Assembly: GCF_030913705.1 (NCBI RefSeq)
Contig: NZ_CP133190.1
Location: 3,488,501-3,552,500 of the forward strand
Length of the DNA stretch: 64,000 nucleotides
Reading direction: 5' to 3'
DNA from: Anaerocolumna sp. MB42-C2
Lineage (GTDB): Bacteria; Bacillota; Clostridia; Lachnospirales; Lachnospiraceae
Shown: in pieces, positions 53,433 to 63,022 of the stretch
Numbering within the stretch: position 1 is the stretch's first letter
Layout of the letters: the number at the start of each line of letters is the position of its first letter
The notes under the pieces: model-generated
Seen by the model: only the letters and a program-made list of their open reading frames with translations
Database searches by the model: none
Told to the model about the DNA's origin: nothing
Made by a program: the position numbers and the translations under genes

Positions 53433-53785
53433 ATCTAGAATAAAAAACCATAAAGAATTATTAAAATATAAGATCATGGTAAAAGGGGTAAAATCCTATT
53501 TACCATGGTTTTTTATCGTATAGAACGTTTATCCGATTCGATAAAAACCTTCGGGGATGAAACATGAGATGCCCGATAGCTGTTTCTGATAATTCATTAT
53601 CTTAGCTGCCACATAATAATAATATTGCAGGAAACAAAGATAAATTAGTTCGTAAATATAATAATCCATATTGTAATCAACAGTAAAAAGATGGTAAGAT
53701 ATCAAATATAAATATTGAAAAACTATATAGTTTCACATTTGCCTAGATATATCTTCAAATAGGATTGAAGTGAAAGGAGATATCC
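53433..53785 (+). other. Intergenic, no gene
   Basis: Contains a hairpin ACCATGGTAAAAGG / TACCATGGTTTTTTAT-like inverted pair (about 53450-53520: ATAAGATCATGGTAAAAGG and CCTATTTACCATGGTTTTTT) that may terminate the preceding gene, and a degenerate fragment of the palindromic repeat family (53533-53575). No promoter was fixed with confidence. Confidence 0.4.
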
Positions 53786-54298
53786 ATGATAAAACTTAGA
53801 AATATGGCAACGGCATATTTGATGAGCGGAAGTGAAATTTTATTAATGAAGCGTGCAGCAGGAAGGAAACTTGCTCCCGGTCTGTGGGCAGGTGTAGGCG
53901 GGCACCTGGAACCGGAGGAATTAAATAATCCAATGGAAGCTTGTCTGCGGGAAATATATGAGGAAACGGGAATAACACAGGAACAATTAACGGACATAAA
54001 ATTAAAATACATAGTACTAAGAAGATATAAAGATGAAATTAGGATTCAATATATCTATTTTGGACAGAGTCGAACGAAAAAAGTTATAAATACAGAAGAG
54101 GGCGAGTTATTTTGGATAAACCGCGATAAACTGTTTGAAAGAGTATTTACTGCTACTAACAAAATTGTTTTACAACATTATATGGAGTTTGAGGACGAAA
54201 CCAAAGACGTATTGGTGGGGACTGTAAGTGCAAAGGATGATAGCCCGGTTATGAACTGGTGTCCTTTAAAGGATTGGGAGATTAGTCTAAAGGAGTAG
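53786..54298 (+). CDS. NUDIX hydrolase
   Basis: 170 aa. NUDIX box G-x5-E-x7-REUxEE-x-G-U appears as GGHLEPEEL ... ACLREIYEETGITQEQL (about residues 34-58). N-terminus IKLRNMATAYLMSGSEILLM is the usual first strands of MutT-like enzymes. Probably hydrolyses a nucleoside diphosphate derivative. AAAGGAG precedes ATG 53786. Confidence 0.9.
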   Translation: MIKLRNMATAYLMSGSEILLMKRAAGRKLAPGLWAGVGGHLEPEELNNPMEACLREIYEETGITQEQLTDIKLKYIVLRRYKDEIRIQYIYFGQSRTKKVINTEEGELFWINRDKLFERVFTATNKIVLQHYMEFEDETKDVLVGTVSAKDDSPVMNWCPLKDWEISLKE

Positions 54299-54379
54299 GT
54301 CTGCTGTAAAAAATTTATATTAATTATGGGAGAGTATATTTTATATAAATGTAAGTTGAGGTTATCTTTACAGCAGACC
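54298..54379 (+). terminator. Long-stem inverted repeat after the NUDIX gene
   Basis: GGTCTGCTGTAAA (54298-54310) and TTTACAGCAGACC (54367-54379), a 13-bp perfect stem with a ~56-base AT-rich loop; the left arm touches the stop codon. No T-tract. Confidence 0.5.
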
Positions 54380-54533
54380 AGTTATGAAAAGGTATAATAT
54401 ATGTTAACAAGGGAGAGGGACTTCCTTGATTGATGATTAAATTATAAAGGGAGAATGTGTAGAAAATATGTTGTAAATTTGAAAAAAGTGTGAAAAGGAA
54501 TTTTGAAAAGGCCAAAATTCTTTCGAAGAACTC

Positions 54534-54553
54534 CGAAATGAGCACGGAGGGTG
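54534..54553 (+). other. Hairpin in the gap before the riboswitch
   Basis: AATGAGCAC and GTGCTCATT with a GGAGG loop form a strong stem (about 54536-54560). Unknown role; lies in the 54380-54719 stretch where no gene is seen. Confidence 0.35.
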
Positions 54554-54719
54554 CTCATTCAAAACTTCTTCCCTAATTATTTGAGCTGCTGCTTTGCGGC
54601 ATCATGTTTGGAAGTGTGAACAAGTACTGTATTTGATTTACACATTAGGTAATATTGTCTATATTATCCTTAGATAAGTATCTAAGATGAATAAAAAATT
54701 ATTTTTTTATCATTACTCC

Positions 54720-54748
54720 TTGCATAATAGTTTAAAGTAAGGTAATAT
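54720..54748 (+). promoter_or_regulatory. Promoter of the riboswitch-chemoreceptor unit
   Basis: TTGCAT (54720-54725), 17-base spacer, TAATAT (54743-54748), about 50 bases before the riboswitch core. Confidence 0.6.
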
Positions 54749-54795
54749 ATAAATCGTAATTCGACAAAAAACGAAAATTTTTTCATTTATAGAAG

Positions 54796-54892
54796 CATTA
54801 CTAAAAAGGGCAAACTTATCGAAAGGTAAGGACGCAAAGCCAAGGGCCTACGTTAACGAACATGGCAGCCGGTTGCATTATAATGGTATTAA
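54796..54892 (+). ncRNA. Cyclic di-GMP-I (GEMM-I) riboswitch
   Basis: AAGGGCAAACTTATC-GAAA-GGTAAGGACGCAAAGCC shows the consensus of class I: GGGCAAAC, a P2 stem with GAAA tetraloop, GGACGCAAAGCC, then a P3 stem ending in GGCAGCCGGTTGC, with P1 arms GCATTA/TAATG. A terminator follows, so c-di-GMP should control transcription of the chemoreceptor gene. Confidence 0.93.
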
Positions 54893-54934
54893 CCCCTTTT
54901 TTTCTGTTGCTTATGAGAAAAAAGGGGTTTTTTA
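54891..54934 (+). terminator. Riboswitch expression-platform terminator
   Basis: AACCCCTTTTTTTCT / AGAAAAAAGGGGTT then TTTTT. The left arm directly follows P1 and could pair alternatively with it, giving c-di-GMP-dependent read-through or stop. Confidence 0.85.
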
Positions 54935-54992
54935 TGTTATTTTTGTAACAAACATGTAAATAGAAAAAAGAATCGGAGGAATTTTTTTTGAA

Positions 54993-56981
54993 ATGAAAAG
55001 CATTAAGACAAAATTAATACTCAATTTTTCGGTATTGGTTTTATTGGTTTCTATTCTATTGGGAATGATCTCAATTGAAAGTTCCAGTAAATCTTTAACT
55101 GGGGAAGGAGAAAAGGCATTGGCCTCCTTATCAACGGAAGATGCTAAGTTAACAGAAAGCAGAGTTGATATTCTGAAACGTACTTTAGAGATGATTGCCC
55201 TTAATGAAGTCATTCAAAGTATGGATTGGACTAATCAGGAGAGTTTATTAAAACCAATGGTAAGCTCCACAGATTTTCTGGACATTGCTATTGTAGGAAT
55301 GGATGGTACTGCAAAATATACGGATGGAACCACCAGTGATCTGGCTGACAGAGATTATATCCAAAAAGCCCTTAAAGGGGAAACCGCAGTATCGGATGTA
55401 ATTATAAGCAAAGTAACAAATGAACCGGTTATAATGGTAGCAGCACCAATCCGCCAAAATAATCAGGTTGTCGGAGCGATCATCGGAAGACGGGATGGCA
55501 ATGCACTAAGCGCACTTGTATCAGATACAGGTTATGGTAAAAATGGTTACGGTTATCTCATAAACAGTAAGGGAACAGTAATCGCGCATCCGGATAAAGA
55601 TAAAGTTTTAAAGCAATTTAATCCTATTGAGGAATCGAAAAAGGATTTAAGCCTAACCTCCCTTTCGCAATTATTTCAGACTATAACAAATGAAAAGAAT
55701 GGCATTGATTTATATTCTTATCAGGGAAAAGATTTGTATGCAGGTTATTCGGCCATTGAGGGAACTGACTGGATTTTTGTTATAACTGCGGATAAAAACG
55801 AAGTATTATCTGCAATTCCTGTATTGCGTAACACGATTATCATTATAGCATTCCTTATATTTGTTCTTTGCATTATTATAGTATATATCATTGGTAATAC
55901 GATTACCAAGCCGATTAAAAACACAGTTAGACATGCTGAAAAAATAGCAGCGTTAGATATAACGGAAAACGTTAATAAGAAGTACCTGGATAAGAAAGAC
56001 GAAATAGGAACTCTATCCAAGGCATTACAAAGTATAACGGACAGCCTAAGAGGTATTATCGGTGAAATTAATAATTCCTCAGAACAGTTGGCCGCTGCAT
56101 CTGAAGAATTAACTGCAACTACCGAACAGTCGGCCATGGCATCTGAGGAGGTGTCATCTACCGTTGAAGAAATTGCCAGGGGAGCAATGGATCAGGCAAA
56201 ACATACGGAAGATGGATCCATAAAAGCTGATTTGCTGGGAGAGGCAATCGAAAAAGACCAGAACTATTTAGCCGGATTAAATGATGCCACGCAAAAAGTT
56301 TCTGAAGTTCTTGAAGAGGGACTAAAAGGGATTGATTTCCTGATCAAGAAGACAGAAGAAAATAATCAAGCATCTAATGCGATAAAAGAGGTTATTTTTA
56401 AGACAAATGAAAGTTCTAACAGAATTGGACAGGCAAGCAGTGTAATTTCCTCCATTGCCGAACAAACCAACCTTTTAGCCTTAAATGCAGCAATTGAAGC
56501 GGCCAGGGCAGGAGAAGCAGGCAAAGGGTTTGCTGTTGTGGCAGAAGAAATCAGAAATCTGGCGGAACAGTCTACTGCTTCTACAAAAGAAATTGATGAA
56601 ATGGTTAAGGAGTTGCAAAGTAATTCCCAGAATGCTGTCCAAACAATGGAAGAAATTTCAGTCGTTATTAAAGAACAGACGGATAGTGTAGAGGTTAATA
56701 AAAAGAAATATATGGAAATCGCCGAAGCGATTAATAATGCAAAAGAAGCAGTCGAAAAATTAAATGTATCGGGACAGGAAATGGAAAAAATGAAAAATGA
56801 TATCCTGGACACCTTACAAAATCTGTCTGCAATTGCCGAGGAAAATTCTGCATCTACCGAACAGGTAACATCTTCGCTGGAAGAAGAGACAGCTTCTGTT
56901 GAAGAAATAGCAAAAGCAAGTGAGGGATTAGCTGCAATGGCGCAGGACCTTCAGACGATAATAAATAAATTTAAATTATAG
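54993..56981 (+). CDS. Methyl-accepting chemotaxis protein (dCache)
   Basis: 662 aa. TM1 (~8-28), extracellular dCache sensor ([20 protein letters not shown] ... [20 protein letters not shown]), TM2 (~280-303), HAMP, and cytoplasmic signalling domain with the hairpin [37 protein letters not shown] 54993 with GGAGG upstream. Placed behind a c-di-GMP riboswitch, so receptor level depends on c-di-GMP, linking motile/sessile state to chemotaxis. Confidence 0.95.
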   Translation: MKSIKTKLILNFSVLVLLVSILLGMISIESSSKSLTGEGEKALASLSTEDAKLTESRVDILKRTLEMIALNEVIQSMDWTNQESLLKPMVSSTDFLDIAIVGMDGTAKYTDGTTSDLADRDYIQKALKGETAVSDVIISKVTNEPVIMVAAPIRQNNQVVGAIIGRRDGNALSALVSDTGYGKNGYGYLINSKGTVIAHPDKDKVLKQFNPIEESKKDLSLTSLSQLFQTITNEKNGIDLYSYQGKDLYAGYSAIEGTDWIFVITADKNEVLSAIPVLRNTIIIIAFLIFVLCIIIVYIIGNTITKPIKNTVRHAEKIAALDITENVNKKYLDKKDEIGTLSKALQSITDSLRGIIGEINNSSEQLAAASEELTATTEQSAMASEEVSSTVEEIARGAMDQAKHTEDGSIKADLLGEAIEKDQNYLAGLNDATQKVSEVLEEGLKGIDFLIKKTEENNQASNAIKEVIFKTNESSNRIGQASSVISSIAEQTNLLALNAAIEAARAGEAGKGFAVVAEEIRNLAEQSTASTKEIDEMVKELQSNSQNAVQTMEEISVVIKEQTDSVEVNKKKYMEIAEAINNAKEAVEKLNVSGQEMEKMKNDILDTLQNLSAIAEENSASTEQVTSSLEEETASVEEIAKASEGLAAMAQDLQTIINKFKL

Positions 56982-57224
56982 ATTATTACATTAGTATTAA
57001 ATAGTTGTATATAAATAGCTGGGGAGCTTAATATATATATTAAAACAGGACGAAAGAGGAGAAATTCTTTTCTTAAGTCCTGTTTTTGCTTGTAAAGAGG
57101 AGCATTATTGTAATATCCATTGACCTTTCCTGTCATATCTAGTAAAATCGATTATAGAGATATTTTGTAAAAAACAGTTGATAAACATATTACCTATTAC
57201 CTAATATATTAGGAGGAAAATTAT

Positions 57225-58322
57225 ATGGAAAGTAATATATTATCCGGTGGATTAGAAGATATAAACAAATTAAAAGATACATTGACCGAGCTAAATGATT
57301 ACATAGATCGTAATGATGCCTTGGCAGCCGAAGAATCCCGTTTGGAAAAAACCATCAAAAATAAAGAAAAAGCGATAACAGAAGAGATTGCAGGTACAAC
57401 CAAAAAACGAAAAGATGAAATTGAAGCAACTTATGACGATCAGCTGGAGAAAACACGTTTAAGGGCTAAAAAAATCCGTAATAAAAAGGAAAAATCAAAA
57501 AGTGTAAAAATCTCTGAACGTATTGAGGCAGAAACGGCGCAGCTTAAAGAAGAATACAGGCAGATGGTGTTGGAAACGAAAGCCGTTTTAAAGCAAAAGA
57601 AAGTGCCGGCTTTTTGTAATACCAAATTATTTTATTCTTTATTTCTTCCAACAGGTATGGGGGATTTGGCAGTAATCATACTGTCTTTAATTATAATTCT
57701 GCTGATTATTCCCTGTTTCTTTTACTTTTATGTAATTCCGGATGAAAAAATGATATATTTAATTTTAATTTATTTTATTACCGTCATATTTTTCGGGGGC
57801 GCCTATATGCTCATTGATAATAATGTGAAAGATAAGCATATGCAGACGATTAAACGGATTTACAGTATTCGAGTACAAATCAGTGATAATAAGAAAAAAA
57901 GAGAGAAAATCCGAAAGAGAATTTTAAAGGATAAGGATGAAAGCCAATACGGACTGGATAATTTCGACCAGGAGCTGTCGGAACTGGATAATGAACTGAA
58001 ATTTATAATGGATCAGAAGAAAGAAGCACTGAATACCTTTGAAAATAATACCCGTTATGTAATCAGTGATGAAATTAAAGCCAGGAGTCAGGAAGAATTA
58101 AATACACTAAAGAAAGAATACGGCGAAGTATACGTCAAAATAAAAGATACGGAAGAAAAGATTAAAGTATTATCCATGGAAATAGCCAATAAATATGAAG
58201 CCTATCTGGGCAAAGAATTTATGTCCGTAGAAAAATTAAATATTCTATCTGATATTATAATGGAGAATGATTTAAAGACCATTTCGGAGGCACTTGGTTA
58301 TTATAAAGAAGGAAATTATTAA
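57225..58322 (+). CDS. Coiled-coil membrane protein of unknown function
   Basis: 365 aa. Long N-terminal charged coiled coil (1-135), two membrane helices (~143-170, ~178-196), then another coiled coil (~205-340). Membrane-hairpin with cytosolic coils on both sides. AGGAGG precedes ATG 57225. No family recognised. Confidence 0.6.
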   Translation: MESNILSGGLEDINKLKDTLTELNDYIDRNDALAAEESRLEKTIKNKEKAITEEIAGTTKKRKDEIEATYDDQLEKTRLRAKKIRNKKEKSKSVKISERIEAETAQLKEEYRQMVLETKAVLKQKKVPAFCNTKLFYSLFLPTGMGDLAVIILSLIIILLIIPCFFYFYVIPDEKMIYLILIYFITVIFFGGAYMLIDNNVKDKHMQTIKRIYSIRVQISDNKKKREKIRKRILKDKDESQYGLDNFDQELSELDNELKFIMDQKKEALNTFENNTRYVISDEIKARSQEELNTLKKEYGEVYVKIKDTEEKIKVLSMEIANKYEAYLGKEFMSVEKLNILSDIIMENDLKTISEALGYYKEGNY

Positions 58323-58376
58323 TAATAAACCTGTTTAGATTAAGTTTGATAAACTTGACCTGAACAGGTTTATTTT
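58321..58376. terminator. Bidirectional terminator between convergent genes
   Basis: AATAAACCTGTT / AACAGGTTTATT with an inner AAGTTT/AAACTT stem; A-rich left side and T-rich right side serve both strands. Confidence 0.85.
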
Positions 58377-58391
58377 ATGTTTAGTTATTTT

Positions 58392-58961
58392 TCATTCCGC
58401 TGCTAATTTATAAAAGCAGTAGTTTATTCCGGTACATATATAATCTGCTAAGATCATTACTATATTTAACCGTGTAGTCTGAAGCAGCATATGATCTAAC
58501 ATCCCTGAGAAATTTACTATACCGGTAATAAAGATATCTCCAACCGGCGGAAGAGCCTTATCCACCCCGGCTCCGGGTAATAAAGGTCCTTCTCCCAGAG
58601 TAATATATCCGATATGGCCGGATTTTCCCAAGGAGGCATCTATTGCAATGACAAAAGCATTTTGATGATGTGCATAAATGTAACTCATGGTTTCACCGAG
58701 ATTTTTAGCGTGCACAGGCTGCTCTAATGTTCCATATAAGATAATATTATGAGGAAGTTTTGATAATTTATAACCAACAATAGGACCAAGACAGTCGCCG
58801 GTTGCCCTATCAGTTCCAATACATAAGAAAACGATTTGCTTGTTATGATAAATGTTTTTCTGTATCAATTCTTGCAAAGTCCTGCTAAAATCATACACAG
58901 AATAACGATCTTTTGTATTAAAATAATATAACTTTTTCTCAGCCTCTAACTCTCTATTCAT
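58392..58961 (-). CDS. yyaC: Spore protease YyaC
   Basis: 189 aa. IVFLCIGTDRATGDCLGPIV, YGTLEQPVHAKNLGE, IAIDASLGKSGHIGYI and PGAGVDKALPPVGDIFITGI are conserved in YyaC (GPR-related fold). Its presence argues the organism forms spores. Single gene; start ATG 58961 with AGGAGG upstream. Confidence 0.93.
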   Translation of the reverse strand: MNRELEAEKKLYYFNTKDRYSVYDFSRTLQELIQKNIYHNKQIVFLCIGTDRATGDCLGPIVGYKLSKLPHNIILYGTLEQPVHAKNLGETMSYIYAHHQNAFVIAIDASLGKSGHIGYITLGEGPLLPGAGVDKALPPVGDIFITGIVNFSGMLDHMLLQTTRLNIVMILADYICTGINYCFYKLAAE

Positions 58962-59290
58962 TATAACCTCCTATTAATACTCGTACACTACAACCATATT
59001 CTGTAATAACAAAAGTATTACCTTAAAAAAGTAAAATAGTCAGAATATAGCAATGTTTTCAAAGCCAAATTCCACCATGATTAGTAATAAATCCTGCCTT
59101 GTAATATGAAATGCAGTAAAAAAAATGAAGAACCTGAAAATAAAAGGCGAATAAGAGAATATAAAACAGGTAAGATATCTTAATCTGCTTTATCATTTTG
59201 ACATATTATTCAAAACGGCTATGATACGATAAACGTTAGTAATATTTATATCATTGTCTGAAATAGACTGTGGTTAGGAGGGAAAAAGAT
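58962..59290 (+). promoter_or_regulatory. Gap with promoter of the LysM protein gene
   Basis: TTGACA (59198-59203), 16-base spacer, TATGAT (59220-59225) drives the 59291 gene. The rest of the gap is AT-rich with no gene seen. Confidence 0.55.
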
Positions 59291-60697
59291 ATGGACAACT
59301 TAAACAATAAGGGCGGAAATACGAATAACCAGCCAGAGCCTGTTAATACCGTACCCATTAAAATTCCTAAAAATATTAGACAAGTAGGAAATATGGGATC
59401 TCGTAATAGGGTGGTTTATGTAGAAGATTATGTAATGACATATATTAAGCAATTATCCGATAAAGAACATTCCGGCTGCAGAATCGCAGTTCTGCTTGGG
59501 TACTATGTAAGGACGGAAGAGGGAAAAAATATATTCATCAAAGGTGCAGTTGAAATGATGAATACGGACTTTGGCAGCGGAATTACATTTTCAGACGAGG
59601 GTTGGACAAGTATCTACGAGAATATAAAAAGATATTTCAGTGATGTGGAAATTGTAGGATGGTCTCTGATCGGTCCGGAATTTTTTATAGAAAGTGGAGA
59701 AAAAATACGAAAAATCCATATTGAGAACTTCTCGGGACCAGATAAAGTCTTTCTCAAGATGGATAGTATGGAGAAAGAGGAAGCTTTTTATATAAATGAA
59801 AATAATCAGTTGGTAAAGCTAAACGGCTACTACATATATTATGAAAAAAACGAAGAAATGCAGAATTATATGGTGGAAAATAAGGAGGTAGTAAGTGAAG
59901 AAAAAAACTACACGGATCGTACCACCAAAAAAATCCGGAATGTAATTCAGGAAAAGAAAGAAATTAAAGATGACAGAAGTATTATTCGGCTATTGTATGC
60001 CGCCAGTACACTGTTGGCAATCATTGTGTTAGTTATTGCTGCAACGATGTTAGATAATTATGATAAAATGAAGAGTATGGAAACAGCCCTGACTACTATA
60101 TCCAAAAGTCTGAATTTAGCTCAAAATGACGGAAATACTTTAGATGAGGAGACCGCAACAGGTGAGGAAGAAAAGCAAGGGGATAAGACCCAGGCAGCAG
60201 ATGGATATAAAGACAATAAAAAACAGGTTGCAAATGCAGATTCTCAAACCGGAGATGGGAATAAGGACATAAAGGATGATACAACCGGTAAAGAAGCTGA
60301 TACAGAGGAAGTACTGGACTCGGACAACGGCCAAGAGACAACGGTGGAAACGATTGAGGGTAATGTAAACAGTATAGAAGAAACAGATAACAAACCGGCA
60401 GATGATCCGGATAATACCGAAAGTGTTAATACAGATAAAAATGTAGATACTGCCAAAACAGATGGACAGAAGACCACTCATACGACAAAAGCGGAAGATA
60501 ATTCCGATAAAGACAATAAGGAGTCCGTGCAGGCTTCAGCTCCGGTAAAATATTATATCGTACATGCGGGAGATACTCTTGCATCTATTAGCTATCAACT
60601 TTATAATACATTCAGTTATATGGATGAGATCAAAAAATTAAATAAGATAGAAGATGAAAATAAAATTTTTGAAGGTCAGAAATTAATCGTACCTTAA
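59291..60697 (+). CDS. LysM-domain membrane protein with MPN/JAB-like N-terminal domain
   Basis: 468 aa from ATG 59291 (AGGAGGG ahead). Residues ~30-195 (VVYVEDYVMTYIKQL, GCRIAVLLGYYV, NIFIKGAVEM, EIVGWSLIGPEFF, VFLKMDSMEKEEAFYI) read like a JAB/MPN fold but lack the JAMM HxH...D metal set. A membrane helix (~238-260), a long acidic Asp/Thr/Asn linker, and a C-terminal LysM (KYYIVHAGDTLASISYQLYN) follow. LysM should contact peptidoglycan outside, the MPN-like part stays inside. Function unknown. Confidence 0.7.
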   Translation: MDNLNNKGGNTNNQPEPVNTVPIKIPKNIRQVGNMGSRNRVVYVEDYVMTYIKQLSDKEHSGCRIAVLLGYYVRTEEGKNIFIKGAVEMMNTDFGSGITFSDEGWTSIYENIKRYFSDVEIVGWSLIGPEFFIESGEKIRKIHIENFSGPDKVFLKMDSMEKEEAFYINENNQLVKLNGYYIYYEKNEEMQNYMVENKEVVSEEKNYTDRTTKKIRNVIQEKKEIKDDRSIIRLLYAASTLLAIIVLVIAATMLDNYDKMKSMETALTTISKSLNLAQNDGNTLDEETATGEEEKQGDKTQAADGYKDNKKQVANADSQTGDGNKDIKDDTTGKEADTEEVLDSDNGQETTVETIEGNVNSIEETDNKPADDPDNTESVNTDKNVDTAKTDGQKTTHTTKAEDNSDKDNKESVQASAPVKYYIVHAGDTLASISYQLYNTFSYMDEIKKLNKIEDENKIFEGQKLIVP

Positions 60698-60767
60698 CCC
60701 GCGCCAGGTTCTTGAAATACGGATTAGGTATTATTCCCTATTTATATGATTATTTCATAATATGTTA

Positions 60768-60815
60768 AAAGCTGTCGAAAAAAGCCTGTTTATCTAAGCT
60801 TAGATTGGCAGCTTT
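60768..60815 (+). terminator. Terminator after the LysM gene
   Basis: AAAGCTGTC / GGCAGCTTT with an inner ATCTAAGCTTAGAT palindrome; weak T-run. Confidence 0.5.
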
Positions 60816-60937
60816 CCTAATTTAAAAATATGAAAAAGGTAGTGTCAATAAGAGGCAAATAAGGTATAATTATCATACGTGTATAAAAGAATGTATTAAA
60901 AGGTTTAAAGTTTTCAGAAAAAACAGAAGGAGAAATC

Positions 60938-62122
60938 ATGGCGATAGAATTAGAAAAGCGCGATTTAAGAAGCTATGAACTAAGAAAGCGTAAACATAAG
61001 CAGATAGTAACCATAATAACAATTATATTAATAATTGCCGCTGTCGGTATTATTATATTTGCAGTAAATTTATTTTTACATAAAAATTATACAAGCTATC
61101 AGGTCATCCATAAAACGGAAAGGAGTGACAGCAGTTCGGCTAAATATGAAAGTTATGGTACGGGTATCCTCCGTTACAGCAGAGATGGTGCTATGGCTAT
61201 GGACGGAGCGGGTAATCTCCTGTGGAATGGTACGTTTGAAATGAAAGATCCCATTACAGATATTTGTGATAAATATGTGGTTATCAGTGACAGGGGTTAT
61301 AAATTATTAGAGATTTTTAACGGAGAGGGTGGCATGACCACAATTAATGTACCTAACCCCATAATAAAAAGTGTAATAGCCAATCAGGGAGTGGTTGCGG
61401 TATTAATGGACGGGGATGATGTAAATTACATAAAATTTTACAGTGAAGACGGAGAAGAGCTGGTAAGTACCAGAACGATCAATGAAAAAGACGGATTTCC
61501 CATTGATCTCTCCTTATCAAATGACGGAAGAAAGCTGGTTACCAGTTATTTATCTATAAGCAGCGGCAAAGTACAGAGTAAAGTAACTTTCTATAATTTT
61601 GGCGGGGTAGGTCAGAACTATGTGGATAATGTAGTAGCTGGAATTGATTATGGGCAGACAATTATTCCTAATATTGAATTTATCAATAATGACACAGTAT
61701 GTACGTTTGGGGATAACCGTTTTAGCCTGTATTCCATGAATCAGACACCAAAAGTTGTATATGAAGAAACCTTTAAATCAGAAATCAAGAGTATATTTCA
61801 TAGTGATAAAAGTGTAGGATTTGTTTTAGATAATGGTGACAAAGAGGATAAATATCGTATTCTCCTTTATGATTTAAAAGGTAATGTAATACTTGATAAA
61901 GCAATTAATTATAATTATGACAATATATATATATCCGGTGATGAAGTTACACTTTATTCCAATCTGGAGTGGATTATTTTGCGTAATAACGGAGAGGAGA
62001 AATTCCATTATACCTTTGACAGTGATATTTCATATATTCTGCCGGTTAATAATACGAATAACTATATTATTATCGATAATCAAAACATTGAAGAAGTAAA
62101 ACTAATTGAAGCGAAAAAATAA
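60938..62122 (+). CDS. DUF5711 membrane-anchored beta-propeller protein
   Basis: 394 aa. Basic N-terminus (RSYELRKRKHKQIV), one membrane helix (~27-48), then WD/PQQ-like repeats (GILRYSRDGAMAMDGAGNLL, DISDKYVVISDRGYKLLEI-type strands) typical of DUF5711. Probably faces outside. AGAAGGAG precedes ATG. A -10 TATAAT lies near 60865. Next gene is cvpA-like. Confidence 0.75.
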   Translation: MAIELEKRDLRSYELRKRKHKQIVTIITIILIIAAVGIIIFAVNLFLHKNYTSYQVIHKTERSDSSSAKYESYGTGILRYSRDGAMAMDGAGNLLWNGTFEMKDPITDICDKYVVISDRGYKLLEIFNGEGGMTTINVPNPIIKSVIANQGVVAVLMDGDDVNYIKFYSEDGEELVSTRTINEKDGFPIDLSLSNDGRKLVTSYLSISSGKVQSKVTFYNFGGVGQNYVDNVVAGIDYGQTIIPNIEFINNDTVCTFGDNRFSLYSMNQTPKVVYEETFKSEIKSIFHSDKSVGFVLDNGDKEDKYRILLYDLKGNVILDKAINYNYDNIYISGDEVTLYSNLEWIILRNNGEEKFHYTFDSDISYILPVNNTNNYIIIDNQNIEEVKLIEAKK

Positions 62123-62212
62123 AACCCTCTGGGTTAATTCTTTACATAAGAAAATTCCTTAATTGACAATATGAATAAATTAATCTTTATAAGCATAAAA
62201 CAGGAGGATATT

Positions 62213-62908
62213 ATGAATTGGTTAGTGATCTTGGTAATGGTAGTTTTAGCCGGATACTCATTAAATGGACGGCGAGTAGGATTTATCCGAACTGTATTTA
62301 CCCTATTTTCCACTATCATAGCACTTGTAGTGACAAGCTGGGTCAGTCCGGCTATCAGTAAAGAACTTCAGAAAAATGATAAAGTGATGGGATTTGTTAC
62401 GGAGAAAGTTTCAAAAGTGATAGAGTTTAAAGACATGGGTGATAAAAAAACCGACCAGGTTAATTTCATTAATAAACTTCCGCTTCCTAAGATAATGAAA
62501 CATACGCTGGTAGAAAATAATACAAAAGATGTCTATGCTGCCATGGCTGTTAAAAATTTTAAAGACTATATCATAAATTCCATAGCACGAATAATAATAA
62601 ATGCAGCCGTTTTTCTAATTGTAGTACTTTTTATAATAATTGGATTGGCATTGCTTTGCGAAACTCTGGATATAATCAGTAAACTACCCCTTATAAACGG
62701 TCTTAATAAGACGGCCGGTTTACTGGCCGGACTTTTACAAGGAATCATCGTAATATGGATAGGATGTATATTTATAACTATATTAAGCAGTACAAAATGG
62801 GGGGAAATTGTTTTTAAACTAATAAATGAAAACACGTTTTTAAGTACCATATATAATAATAATTTACTCCTGCAATTTATCATGAATTTGGGAAAGATTT
62901 TATTTTAA
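62213..62908 (+). CDS. CvpA-family membrane protein
   Basis: 231 aa from ATG 62213 (AGGAGG ahead). Four hydrophobic helices; N-terminal WLVILVMVVLAGYSLNGRRV-GFIRTVF and C-terminal KTAGLLAGLLQGIIVIWIGC are CvpA hallmarks. Downstream of DUF5711 in the same orientation, a pairing repeated in Lachnospiraceae. Confidence 0.8.
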   Translation: MNWLVILVMVVLAGYSLNGRRVGFIRTVFTLFSTIIALVVTSWVSPAISKELQKNDKVMGFVTEKVSKVIEFKDMGDKKTDQVNFINKLPLPKIMKHTLVENNTKDVYAAMAVKNFKDYIINSIARIIINAAVFLIVVLFIIIGLALLCETLDIISKLPLINGLNKTAGLLAGLLQGIIVIWIGCIFITILSSTKWGEIVFKLINENTFLSTIYNNNLLLQFIMNLGKILF

Positions 62909-63022
62909 ATAATATTGTATAAAAAAGCAATGCTTGATACATTGAATTTACTTTTTCAAAAGTGTATACTAAACACAAGATAGTTATAAAAACTTATAGA
63001 TTATACAAAAAGGGAGAAAAAA

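Noticed and set aside
55745..56812. Long minus-strand open frames opposite the chemoreceptor gene
   Set aside because: Shadow frames of the MCP coding region; no start signals.
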